Below the pieces are notes generated by a model, which made no database searches, had not been told where the DNA came from, and was given only the letters and a program-made list of their open reading frames with translations. The position numbers and the translations under genes are program-made. Positions 1 to 6,427 of a stretch of DNA of 8,307 nt are shown here, piece by piece (within the stretch, counting starts at the first letter, position 1; each line of letters starts with the position of its first letter). The stretch is from Firmicutes bacterium UBA1535 (GTDB lineage: Bacteria; Bacillota; Clostridia; Tissierellales; Sedimentibacteraceae), in contig DCPV01000006.1 in the NCBI GenBank assembly GCA_002323775.1, positions 1,220 through 9,526 on the forward strand, read 5' to 3'.

Positions 1-1314
1 CTGGAACGCAATATCTTCAATGGTCTTTGTAATACCTACAATCTGGATGGAAGCATCGCCAATCTCTGTCATTGCCTTGGTGAGCTGCTCCATATGCTTG
101 TTTCCGGTGTTGATGCCTGTTTCGGCTTGTTCAATATATCCAGCCGAAGTATTCACGATTTCCAAGCTACCTTGTGCTTGCTTTGAAACCTGCTCAAGGG
201 AAGCATTCAGCTCATCAATTGATGTCGCTTGTTCGGTTGAGCCGTTAGCTAGTGCCTGTGCTCCACTGGATACTTGATTGGAGCCAATGGCCACCTGCTC
301 AGAAGCATTTTGAACATCAGACAATGTCTGATTGAGCATCTTAGAGGTGTTCTGTAGGGCATCTTTAATCGGACGGAATTCCCCATCGTATGCCTGAATG
401 AGTTGCAGACGTAAATCTCCTTGTCCTATAGTGTTTAGAACAGACGTAATTTCGGCAATATACGCACCATATGTCTTTAGTTTCGCTACAAGAAGTTGTA
501 GTGATTGTGCCAATTTTCCAACTTCGTCATTTGTTTTTACAGAGAGTTCCGCATCAAAATCTCCCTTTGCCAAGGAATCTACAACTTTGACGAACCGTCT
601 TAATGGATACACTATGCTAATTGTGATATATAAACCAATCGCAATCATAATTATTAGCGAAATCACAATAAGTGTTGTCATAATCGCAATAGAAGCGGAT
701 GCGTTTGCGTTCATTTCAGTACGTCGCTCTGCGATATAATTGTCAACGAAATCCGTATAATTCCCTGTTCCAATCACCCACCCAAACGGCTCAAACGCCT
801 GACTGAATGCACGTTTTGGCATCGGTTCTTCCTTTCCTGGTCGAGGGAAGGTATAGTCAGTGTAACCACCACCGCTCTTGCGACCATTTTCAATAATCTT
901 TTGAACCAAGGGAAAGCCATTGGAATCTTTGCTATTCAAACGGTTTTTGCCCTCGACATCCGCCTTACCTAACAAAACGATATTATCTCCTGCGTATGTA
1001 TCCGCCCAGAAATAGCCGTCATCGCCAAAGCGAATATTTCGCAGTAGTTTTGCACCCAGCACCTTGGCCTCTGATAAGGTGTATTCACCCGCTTCAACCC
1101 CTTGATATACGGTCTGTAATATAGTTATGGCGGTGGATGTTTGATCTTTTAGACTGGTATCGAAATCTTCTCGAATTGTTTTTTCAAACTGCCTAAGGGA
1201 CTCCTCCTTTTGTACGTTCAAACGTTGGACAGATAGTGTTCCCAAAGTACCAATCATCATCGCCACAAAAAACAACAAAACAATCATTTTTCCACGGATA
1301 TTTAAAAATTTCAT
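1..1314 (-). CDS. Methyl-accepting chemotaxis protein with sCache_2 sensor domain (C-terminus cut by window edge)
   Basis: Membrane chemoreceptor that would sense a small extracellular ligand and signal to CheA/CheW. I translated 438 codons with no stop; the frame runs to base 1. Residues about 10-29 form a first membrane segment. Residues about 40-195 match a single Cache type 2 domain, with the hallmarks GDDGYFWADT (97-106) and PFGWVIGTGNYTD (176-188). A second membrane segment covers about 207-236. A HAMP domain follows (about 236-280), then a second HAMP-like stretch around 283-328. The cytoplasmic coiled coil starts near 330. The fragment stops at IEDIAFQ, just before the conserved hairpin tip that contacts CheA/CheW, so most of the signalling domain is outside the window. 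The ATG at 1314 is preceded by AAAGGAGT at good spacing. The DNA is markedly more GC-rich than the genes to its right. The ligand cannot be told from the sequence. The family call is very secure. Confidence 0.95.
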   Translation of the reverse strand, partial: MKFLNIRGKMIVLLFFVAMMIGTLGTLSVQRLNVQKEESLRQFEKTIREDFDTSLKDQTSTAITILQTVYQGVEAGEYTLSEAKVLGAKLLRNIRFGDDGYFWADTYAGDNIVLLGKADVEGKNRLNSKDSNGFPLVQKIIENGRKSGGGYTDYTFPRPGKEEPMPKRAFSQAFEPFGWVIGTGNYTDFVDNYIAERRTEMNANASASIAIMTTLIVISLIIMIAIGLYITISIVYPLRRFVKVVDSLAKGDFDAELSVKTNDEVGKLAQSLQLLVAKLKTYGAYIAEITSVLNTIGQGDLRLQLIQAYDGEFRPIKDALQNTSKMLNQTLSDVQNASEQVAIGSNQVSSGAQALANGSTEQATSIDELNASLEQVSKQAQGSLEIVNTSAGYIEQAETGINTGNKHMEQLTKAMTEIGDASIQIVGITKTIEDIAFQ

Positions 1315-1363
1315 GATATTCAACTCCTTTGTTATGTATAATTTAATAGTATACCGCTTTTTA

Positions 1364-1391
1364 AGTATAGCATAATTCGACCAAAAGTAAA
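1364..1391 (-). promoter_or_regulatory. Probable SigA-type promoter of the chemoreceptor gene
   Basis: On the minus strand a -35 box TTTACT (1386-1391) is separated by 16 bases from a -10 box TATACT (1364-1369). Transcription would begin near 1357, giving a leader of about 43 bases to the ATG at 1314. A second TATACT at 1348-1353 lacks a convincing -35 box. I did not see the TAAA/GCCGATAT pattern of the flagellar sigma factor SigD, which often drives chemotaxis genes. Confidence 0.5.
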
Positions 1392-1439
1392 AGAAATAAT
1401 CATATTTAGCAATTTTTAACTTCCACTAAAAAAATTAAA

Positions 1440-1517
1440 TTGAAAGGGGCTTTCACAAAATAAATTTTATACATTATATATAATGTATTTATTTTATTTT
1501 GCGACAGCCCCTTTTGA
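1440..1517. mobile_element. 70-bp MITE-like palindromic element with IS-like ends and TTGA target duplication
   Basis: A near-perfect palindrome is centred between 1478 and 1479. Bases 1443-1478 pair with 1479-1514 with only five mismatches in 36 positions. The outer ends AAGGGGCT and AGCCCCTT are exact, and the inner TACATTATA/TATAATGTA is also exact. The direct repeat TTGA lies at 1440-1443 and 1514-1517, as expected for a 4-base target duplication around an insertion at 1444-1513. The right arm, read from its end as GGGGCTGTCGCAAAATA, resembles from memory the terminal repeats of IS1182-like insertion sequences in Firmicutes. No transposase fits inside, so it would be non-autonomous. It sits 41 bases past the hndD stop and in front of the chemoreceptor promoter. 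Its stem plus a nearby T-rich stretch could also end hnd transcription. The palindrome and repeat are seen directly; the family assignment is inference. Confidence 0.65.
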
Positions 1518-1555
1518 ACAAGAGATTGTTAGGTGTAAAAACCATCCCCTATATT

Positions 1556-3331
1556 TTATTTCTCTATTTTATATACTTCTTTCTTATTATAATGAGTATG
1601 AAGTAATTTATGTGCTAAATGACCATTTGCATCCTTTAAGAAATCCTCGTATAATTTTACGATTTCTGGATTTTTATGAGATTTTCTCACTGGTCTTGCT
1701 TTATCCTCATCATACAGAGCATTTGCTCTTTTTAGCTTTGGATTTACAGTCATTCTTGCTTTTGCTGAAACATGTGACTGTCCGCCGCCGTGAACACATC
1801 CACCTGGGCAAGCCATAACTTCTATAAAGTGATATTCCTTTTCACCATTTTTGATTGACTCTAAAACCTGTGCTGCATTAGCAGTACCATGAGCTATAGC
1901 TACCTTGATTTCTGTGTCTTTTCCATTTATAGGCAATGTTACAGAAGCTTCTTTAACTCCTTGAAGTCCTCTCACTGCTTTATATTCTATTTCCTTTAAA
2001 TCTTCTCCAGTTAATATGTCAGCTACTGTTCTAAGAGCTGCTTCCATAACTCCACCTGTTGCACCGAATATAACACCAGCTCCTGAGTATTCACCAAGCA
2101 TCTTGTCAAATTCTTCATCTTTTAATTCATTGAATAGAATTCTTGATTGCTTAATCATATCTCCTAACTCTCTTGTAGTTAATGAAATATCAACATCTCT
2201 TAAGCCATCAACTTCTAGCTCAGGACGCTTTAACTCAGTTTTCTTAGATGTACAAGGCATTATAGATACTACAACCATTTTCTTAGGATCTATTCCCATT
2301 TTCTCTGCATAATAAGACTTAGTTATAGCACCAAGCATTTGTTGCGGAGATTTACATGTTGAAAGATTGTCAATGAATTCTGGATAGTTTATTTCGCAGT
2401 ATCTTACCCATCCTGGTGAACATGATGTTATCATTGGTAATGTTTTGCCATTTTTAACTCTATCCAATAACTCATTTCCTTCCTCAATTATAGTTAAGTC
2501 AGCTGAGAAATCAGTGTCGAATACTTTATCAAATCCAAGTCTTTTAAGAGCAGCTACCATTTTTCCTGTTACTCTTGATCCTACTGGAAGTCCAAACTCC
2601 TCTCCAAGTGATGCTCTAACAGCTGGAGCTGTTTGAACTACAACAAATTTATCTTTATCGTCTATAGCAGCCCAAACATCATCAATGTTTGATTTTTCTC
2701 TTAAAGCTGCAACAGGACAGGCATTTATACATTGTCCGCAGTATACGCAGTTTACATCTTTCATACTGTAGTTAAATGCAGGAGCTACCTCTGTTTTAAA
2801 TCCTCTGTTTGTGAAATCAAGTGCTCCAATACCTTGTACGTCTCTACATACGCTTACGCATCTTCCGCAAAGTATACATTTACTTGGGTCTCTTACTATA
2901 GAATCTGATAAATCATCCACTCTGCTTTCACATTTTTCGCCTTGATAAGGTATATCTCTTATACCAAGCTCGTCGCAAAGCTTTTGCAATTCACAGCTTC
3001 CATTTCTCTTACAAATTAAACATTCTCTATTGTGATTTGCTAATATTAATTCTACGTTTGTTTTTACTGCTTTTCTAACTTGAGGTGTGTTTGTTCTTAC
3101 ATTCATACCGTCTTGAACTTGTAGAACACATGAAGCAGGTAAGTTTCTCATCGGAACTCCCTTGATATCTACTTCAACTATACAAACTCTACAAGCAGCT
3201 ACCTCATTTATATCTTTTAAAAAGCAAAGTGTAGGTATATCTATACCAGCTTCCTTAGCAGCCATCAACACTGTATAATCCTTTGGCACTTCAAGCTCTA
3301 TACCATTAATTGTTATTTTAACTTTATCCAT
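1556..3331 (-). CDS. hndD: [FeFe] hydrogenase catalytic subunit HndD/HydA of the NAD(P)-linked multimeric complex
   Basis: Cytoplasmic catalytic subunit that interconverts protons and H2 at the H-cluster. It has 591 residues, a usual length. Domains in order: a plant-type [2Fe-2S] domain (1-80; C36, C47, C50, C68); a His-Cys3 [4Fe-4S] site (H100, C104, C107, C113); two ferredoxin clusters (C152, C155, C158, C162 and C195, C198, C201, C205); the H-cluster domain (about 230-520); and the C-terminal small-subunit-like segment ending HKLLHTHY. H-cluster motifs are L1 TSCSPGW (302-308), L2 MPCTSKKTE (358-366) and L3 EVMACPGGCVHGGGQ (504-518). The proton-path equivalents E284, E287, S324 and C304 are present. 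L1 has Ser305 where the classic enzyme has a second Cys, and Ser519 follows GGGQ where Pro is usual. The ATG follows an AGGTAGGTG ribosome site and starts 18 bases after hndC. It is the last gene of the operon. The HydEFG maturases it needs are not in the window. Confidence 0.96.
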   Translation of the reverse strand: MDKVKITINGIELEVPKDYTVLMAAKEAGIDIPTLCFLKDINEVAACRVCIVEVDIKGVPMRNLPASCVLQVQDGMNVRTNTPQVRKAVKTNVELILANHNRECLICKRNGSCELQKLCDELGIRDIPYQGEKCESRVDDLSDSIVRDPSKCILCGRCVSVCRDVQGIGALDFTNRGFKTEVAPAFNYSMKDVNCVYCGQCINACPVAALREKSNIDDVWAAIDDKDKFVVVQTAPAVRASLGEEFGLPVGSRVTGKMVAALKRLGFDKVFDTDFSADLTIIEEGNELLDRVKNGKTLPMITSCSPGWVRYCEINYPEFIDNLSTCKSPQQMLGAITKSYYAEKMGIDPKKMVVVSIMPCTSKKTELKRPELEVDGLRDVDISLTTRELGDMIKQSRILFNELKDEEFDKMLGEYSGAGVIFGATGGVMEAALRTVADILTGEDLKEIEYKAVRGLQGVKEASVTLPINGKDTEIKVAIAHGTANAAQVLESIKNGEKEYHFIEVMACPGGCVHGGGQSHVSAKARMTVNPKLKRANALYDEDKARPVRKSHKNPEIVKLYEDFLKDANGHLAHKLLHTHYNKKEVYKIEK

Positions 3332-3349
3332 ATATTTACACCTACCTTC

Positions 3350-5140
3350 CTATTTTTTTATTATAGCCTTAAATACACACGCATTTACGCAGGCACCGCA
3401 TTTGATACATTTTTCTTGGTTAATTATATGAATTTCTTTAACCTTACCCTCTATTGCACCTACAGGACATTGTCTAGCACATTTAGTACATCCCTTACAA
3501 TTTGCTGTAATTGAATAGCTTGCAAGTGCTGAACAAACTCCTGCTGGACATCTTTTTTCATTAACATGTGCTTCATACTCATCTCTGAAATATTTTAATG
3601 TTGATAAAACAGGGTTTGGAGCTGTTTGACCAAGACCGCACAATGAAGTACTTTTAATTGTGCTTCCTAATTCTTCTAATCTGTCAAGGTCTTCCATAGT
3701 TCCTTTACCTTCAGTAATTCTATCAAGAATTTCTAGCATTCTCTTTGTACCTTCACGGCATGGAGTACATTTTCCGCATGATTCATCAACTGTGAATTCA
3801 AGGAAAAATCTTGCTATATCAACCATGCAGTTGTCTTCGTCCATTACTATCATTCCGCCTGAGCCCATCATCGAGCCAAGAGCAGTCAATGTATCGAAAT
3901 CTATTTTCGTATCTATATAATCAGATGTTATACATCCACCAGAAGGTCCTCCTGTTTGAACGGCTTTGAATTTCTTGCCATTCGGACATCCTCCTCCTAT
4001 ATCATATATAACCTCTCTAAGTGTCGTTCCCATAGGTACTTCAACAAGACCTGTGTTATTTATTTTTCCACCTAAAGCAAATACTTTTGTTCCCGGTGAT
4101 TTTTCAGTTCCCATACTCTTGAACCAGTCAGAGCCCTTAAGTATGATTTGAGGAATATTCGCTAATGTTTCAACATTGTTGATTATTGTTGGTTTACCCC
4201 ATAATCCTTTATTTGCAGGGAATGGAGGTTTATTTCTTGACATACCTCTCTTGCCTTCGATAGAAGCCATAAGTGCAGTTTCTTCTCCACAAACGAAAGC
4301 TCCGGCTCCAAGCCTGATTTCAACATCAAAATCAAAGCCTGAATCAAATATATTTTTACCTAAAAGTCCAAGCTCTTTTGCTTGTCTTATTGCTATTTCT
4401 AATCTGCTAACAGCTATAGGGTATTCAGCTCTAACGTATATAAAACCTTTTGTAGAGCCTATTGCATAACCGGCTATCGCCATAGCTTCTAATACTGAAT
4501 GAGGGTCTCCTTCAAGTACAGATCTATCCATAAATGCACCTGGGTCTCCTTCGTCAGCGTTGCAGATAACATATTTTTGATCTGCTTGATTAGGTGCAGC
4601 AAATGACCATTTCATTCCTGTTGGGAATCCACCGCCACCTCTTCCTCTAAGCCCTGAATCTTTAACTACTTTTATAACATCTTCCGGTTTCATTTCAGTT
4701 AAAGCTTTTCCTAATGCCATATATCCATCTTTTGCTATATACTCGTTAATATTTTCTGGGTTTATAGCACCACAGTTCTTAAGTGCAATTCTTTTTTGTT
4801 TTTTATAAAAGTCTAATTCATTTAATGATTTTACCGCCTCATGAGATGAAGCTTCTTCATATAAATATTTTTGTACAATTCTTCCCTTTAATAAATGCTC
4901 TTCTACTATTTCGTCCACTCTGTCTATTGTCATTTTTGCGTAGAATGAGCCTTCAGGGTATATAATTACAATCGGTCCTTCCTCACAAAGTCCAAAGCAA
5001 CCAGTTGCTATAACTTGAACCTCTTTATCAAGTCCTTTTTCAGTTATTTTTTCTTCAAATCTATTTTTAATTAACAAGGACTTTGATGATGTACAACCTG
5101 TACCGCCACACACTAATACGTGTGATCTAAAAATAGTCAT
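3350..5140 (-). CDS. hndC: NuoF-like FMN/NAD(P)-binding subunit HndC/HydB of the multimeric [FeFe] hydrogenase
   Basis: This subunit exchanges electrons with NAD(P)H through FMN and passes them to HndD. In the bifurcating members of the family, this is where the NAD and ferredoxin branches meet. It has 596 residues. The N-terminal thioredoxin-like [2Fe-2S] domain has C11, C16, C48 and C52. The NuoF core carries the FMN/NADH glycine loop GLRGRGGGGFPTG (163-175), NADEGDPGAFMDR (194-206) and GAGAFVCGEETAL (278-290). An SLBB-like segment follows. The NuoF [4Fe-4S] cluster has C455, C458, C461 and C501. A CPAGVC motif (531-536) may bind metal. Two ferredoxin clusters end the protein (C548, C551, C554, C558 and C578, C581, C584, C588). 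This fused layout separates it from Complex I NuoF, which lacks the N- and C-terminal Fe-S domains. The start has a strong GGAGGT site. The gap to hndB is 37 bases and to hndD 18. NAD versus NADP preference cannot be told. Confidence 0.96.
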   Translation of the reverse strand: MTIFRSHVLVCGGTGCTSSKSLLIKNRFEEKITEKGLDKEVQVIATGCFGLCEEGPIVIIYPEGSFYAKMTIDRVDEIVEEHLLKGRIVQKYLYEEASSHEAVKSLNELDFYKKQKRIALKNCGAINPENINEYIAKDGYMALGKALTEMKPEDVIKVVKDSGLRGRGGGGFPTGMKWSFAAPNQADQKYVICNADEGDPGAFMDRSVLEGDPHSVLEAMAIAGYAIGSTKGFIYVRAEYPIAVSRLEIAIRQAKELGLLGKNIFDSGFDFDVEIRLGAGAFVCGEETALMASIEGKRGMSRNKPPFPANKGLWGKPTIINNVETLANIPQIILKGSDWFKSMGTEKSPGTKVFALGGKINNTGLVEVPMGTTLREVIYDIGGGCPNGKKFKAVQTGGPSGGCITSDYIDTKIDFDTLTALGSMMGSGGMIVMDEDNCMVDIARFFLEFTVDESCGKCTPCREGTKRMLEILDRITEGKGTMEDLDRLEELGSTIKSTSLCGLGQTAPNPVLSTLKYFRDEYEAHVNEKRCPAGVCSALASYSITANCKGCTKCARQCPVGAIEGKVKEIHIINQEKCIKCGACVNACVFKAIIKK

Positions 5141-5177
5141 TTTTTACCTCCAATAAGTCTATCTACCATTATCTGCA

Positions 5178-5534
5178 TTAACCGATAGTGTATTCTTTGA
5201 TAATTTTGTTGTTTACAATATGTTCAGCTATTACTTTTTTAGCTTTTTCAGCATCCATATTTACATAGGTAACTTTTTCATTGTCTCCCTTGAACACTTC
5301 AACTATAGGCTCAAATGTACACATTCCTATGCAGCCTGTCTGAACTACTTGAACATTTAGTAAATTTCTTTTTGCTATCTCCTCAATAAGAGCATTTAAT
5401 ACAGGTCTTGCTCCTGCTGAAATTCCGCAAGTAGCCATTCCTACAACTATTCTTACATCTTTATCAGTATTACGCATTTCCATGTTAGCTAAAGAAGCTT
5501 CTCTAATTTTCTTCAATTCTTCTAATGATTTCAT
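5178..5534 (-). CDS. hndB: HndB-type thioredoxin-fold ferredoxin-like subunit of the hydrogenase
   Basis: A 118-residue protein of the thioredoxin-like ferredoxin fold, placed between hndA and hndC exactly as in hndABCD operons. It probably belongs to the hydrogenase complex (HydD in some nomenclatures). The hallmarks VGMATCGISAGA (31-42) and VQTGCIGMCTFEP (64-76) are clear. Only three cysteines are present: C36, C68 and C72. The C-x4-C pair of ordinary members (as in HndA) would need a fourth Cys near residue 41, which is Gly here. From memory HndB homologues share the CGIxAGA form, so this may be normal for the family, but it makes a standard [2Fe-2S] cluster uncertain. A charged helical segment makes up the first 25 residues. 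AAAGGA lies 11 bases before the ATG. The gap to hndA is 33 bases, so the two are almost surely co-transcribed. Confidence 0.88.
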   Translation of the reverse strand: MKSLEELKKIREASLANMEMRNTDKDVRIVVGMATCGISAGARPVLNALIEEIAKRNLLNVQVVQTGCIGMCTFEPIVEVFKGDNEKVTYVNMDAEKAKKVIAEHIVNNKIIKEYTIG

Positions 5535-5567
5535 TTTGAACTATTTCCTTTCTTTAAAGTAAATTCA

Positions 5568-6056
5568 TTACTTCTCGTATGAAGCTATTATAGATGGAAT
5601 GTTGTTAGGATCAACTTTTCCAAAAACTTCATCATCAATCATCATTACTGGAGCTAGACCGCAACAGCCTAAGCATCTTGTTGCTTCCAAAGTAAACAAT
5701 CCATCCTCTGTAGTCGCACCAACCTTAACTTTTAAAGTTTCAGCTAGCTTGTCCAAAACAGCCTGTGAATTTCTAACATAACATGCAGTACCTAGACATA
5801 CTCCAATCTTATGCTTTCCTTTCGGATCAATGGAAAATTGTGTGTAAAATGTAGCTACTCCATATATTTCTGCCAAAGGAATATTCAATTCTTCCGATAT
5901 AAATTTCTGCACTTCAATTGGCAAGTATCCAAAGATACTTTGAGCCTTGTGTAAGGTTTGCATCAAAATACCCTGAGAGTCCTTTAATGAGTCCATATAC
6001 TTTTTAAGCTCTATGAAACCCTTTTCATTTTCCTTAATATCAAATCCTGTTTGCAC
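5568..6056 (-). CDS. hndA: NuoE-like [2Fe-2S] subunit HndA/HydC of the multimeric [FeFe] hydrogenase
   Basis: First gene of the operon. It encodes a 162-residue homologue of the 24-kDa Complex I subunit NuoE. The N-terminal helical bundle (about 15-75) contains the conserved LMQTLHKAQSIFGYLP and YGVATFYTQF. The thioredoxin-like half binds one [2Fe-2S] cluster through C87 and C92 (CLGTAC) and C128 and C132 (CLGCCG). An additional Cys at 131 replaces the usual Ala of CLGAC. In the complex this subunit relays electrons near the FMN of HndC. The start codon is GTG, chosen because a full AGGAGG site stands eight bases upstream and the conserved N-terminal half begins soon after. The exact-consensus promoter at 6099-6127 would start the transcript about 36 bases before it. 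The order hndA-hndB-hndC-hndD is unbroken. Confidence 0.94.
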   Translation of the reverse strand: MQTGFDIKENEKGFIELKKYMDSLKDSQGILMQTLHKAQSIFGYLPIEVQKFISEELNIPLAEIYGVATFYTQFSIDPKGKHKIGVCLGTACYVRNSQAVLDKLAETLKVKVGATTEDGLFTLEATRCLGCCGLAPVMMIDDEVFGKVDPNNIPSIIASYEK

Positions 6057-6070
6057 TTTTAAAACCTCCT
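6057..6070 (-). promoter_or_regulatory. Ribosome binding site that fixes the GTG start of hndA
   Basis: The minus strand reads AGGAGG (6065-6070), eight bases, then GTG (6054-6056). It is the strongest ribosome site in the window and supports GTG as the real start. The next in-frame ATG, codon 21, would discard part of the conserved N-terminal region. Confidence 0.85.
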
Positions 6071-6098
6071 CTATTTAATTAAAAGTCATACTATAGAA

Positions 6099-6127
6099 AT
6101 TATATTAATATGTTAATTGTTTGTCAA
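6099..6127 (-). promoter_or_regulatory. Exact-consensus SigA promoter of the hndABCD operon
   Basis: The minus strand carries TTGACA (6122-6127), a 17-base spacer (6105-6121) and TATAAT (6099-6104), a full match to the vegetative consensus with ideal spacing. Predicted initiation is near 6092, leaving a short leader of about 36 bases before the hndA GTG. A/T runs directly upstream of the -35 box could serve as an UP element. A small inverted repeat, ATTAA-CATA-TTAAT (6104-6117), fills the spacer and touches the -10 box, so a repressor bound there would block polymerase. Confidence 0.85.
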
Positions 6128-6252
6128 TTCATTATTTAAAAAATTTATAATTATTAATAAAATTAATTTTTTTACACAATTAGCTAATTAAATTTGCTTT
6201 TTATAATTTATTCTAATCCTATAATTGAGATATAAATTTTTATGCAATAATA

Positions 6253-6310
6253 ATCATACCAATGCGCCTATTTTATAAAAATATTATGCACATTTCCACA
6301 TAGGTATGAT
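6253..6310. repeat. Interrupted inverted repeat, unknown role
   Basis: ATCATACC (6253-6260) is the exact reverse complement of GGTATGAT (6303-6310). Pairing continues inward with ATG (6262-6264) and CAT (6299-6301) and one more base pair, giving 12 matches in 14 positions. The 30-base loop itself contains the palindrome TTTTATAAAA (6271-6280). It is somewhat richer in GC than its surroundings. No T-tract follows, so it does not look like a terminator, and no flanking target duplication was seen. Confidence 0.5.
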
Positions 6311-6400
6311 AAATTTGTTTAATAATTTTCAATTTTTTAAATATTAACTTACAAACAAAACATTTCAAATTATATAATATTAAAAATATTATTTTTATTG

Positions 6401-6425
6401 TATAAAAAGCGAAAAAAGTTTCGCT
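6401..6425 (-). terminator. Rho-independent terminator after parB
   Basis: On the minus strand AGCGAAA (6419-6425), loop CTTT, and TTTCGCT (6408-6414) form a seven-base-pair stem, followed at once by TTTTTATA (6401-6407 and the last stem base). It begins two bases after the parB stop codon and separates the partition genes from the hnd operon. Confidence 0.85.
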
Positions 6426-6427
6426 CT

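Larger units (their letters stand above)
6057..6427. other. Intergenic region between parB and hndA (about 370 bases)
   Basis: Very AT-rich spacer with no open reading frame that I can support on either strand. From right to left it holds the parB terminator (6401-6425), a featureless AT stretch, an interrupted inverted repeat (6253-6310), more AT-rich DNA that could act as an UP element, the hnd promoter (6099-6127) and the hndA leader with its ribosome site. No riboswitch or T-box signature was recognised. The inverted repeat lies upstream of the hnd start site and so outside that transcript. Confidence 0.7.

Noticed and set aside
20..739. Two plus-strand reading frames opposite the chemoreceptor
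   Set aside because: They are antisense to a continuous, clearly recognisable chemoreceptor frame and have low-complexity Cys/Ser/Ile-rich products.
1348..1353. Second TATACT as the chemoreceptor -10 box
   Set aside because: The 16-18 base upstream positions hold no acceptable -35 box, whereas the TATACT at 1364-1369 has one.
1483..1818. Plus-strand reading frame of 111 codons across the miniature element and the 3' end of hndD
   Set aside because: It overlaps hndD in antisense, has no ribosome site and resembles no family; the same holds for the other plus-strand frames opposite hndD, hndC, hndA and parB.
1556..6056. Complex I (nuoEFG) operon instead of a hydrogenase
   Set aside because: HndD has all three H-cluster motif regions, and HndC has the additional N- and C-terminal Fe-S domains typical of hydrogenase subunits; no further nuo genes are present.
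6130..6400. Riboswitch, T-box or small ORF in the parB-hndA intergenic region
   Set aside because: No recognisable conserved motif and no frame of useful length; most of the stretch is simple AT-rich DNA upstream of the hnd start site.
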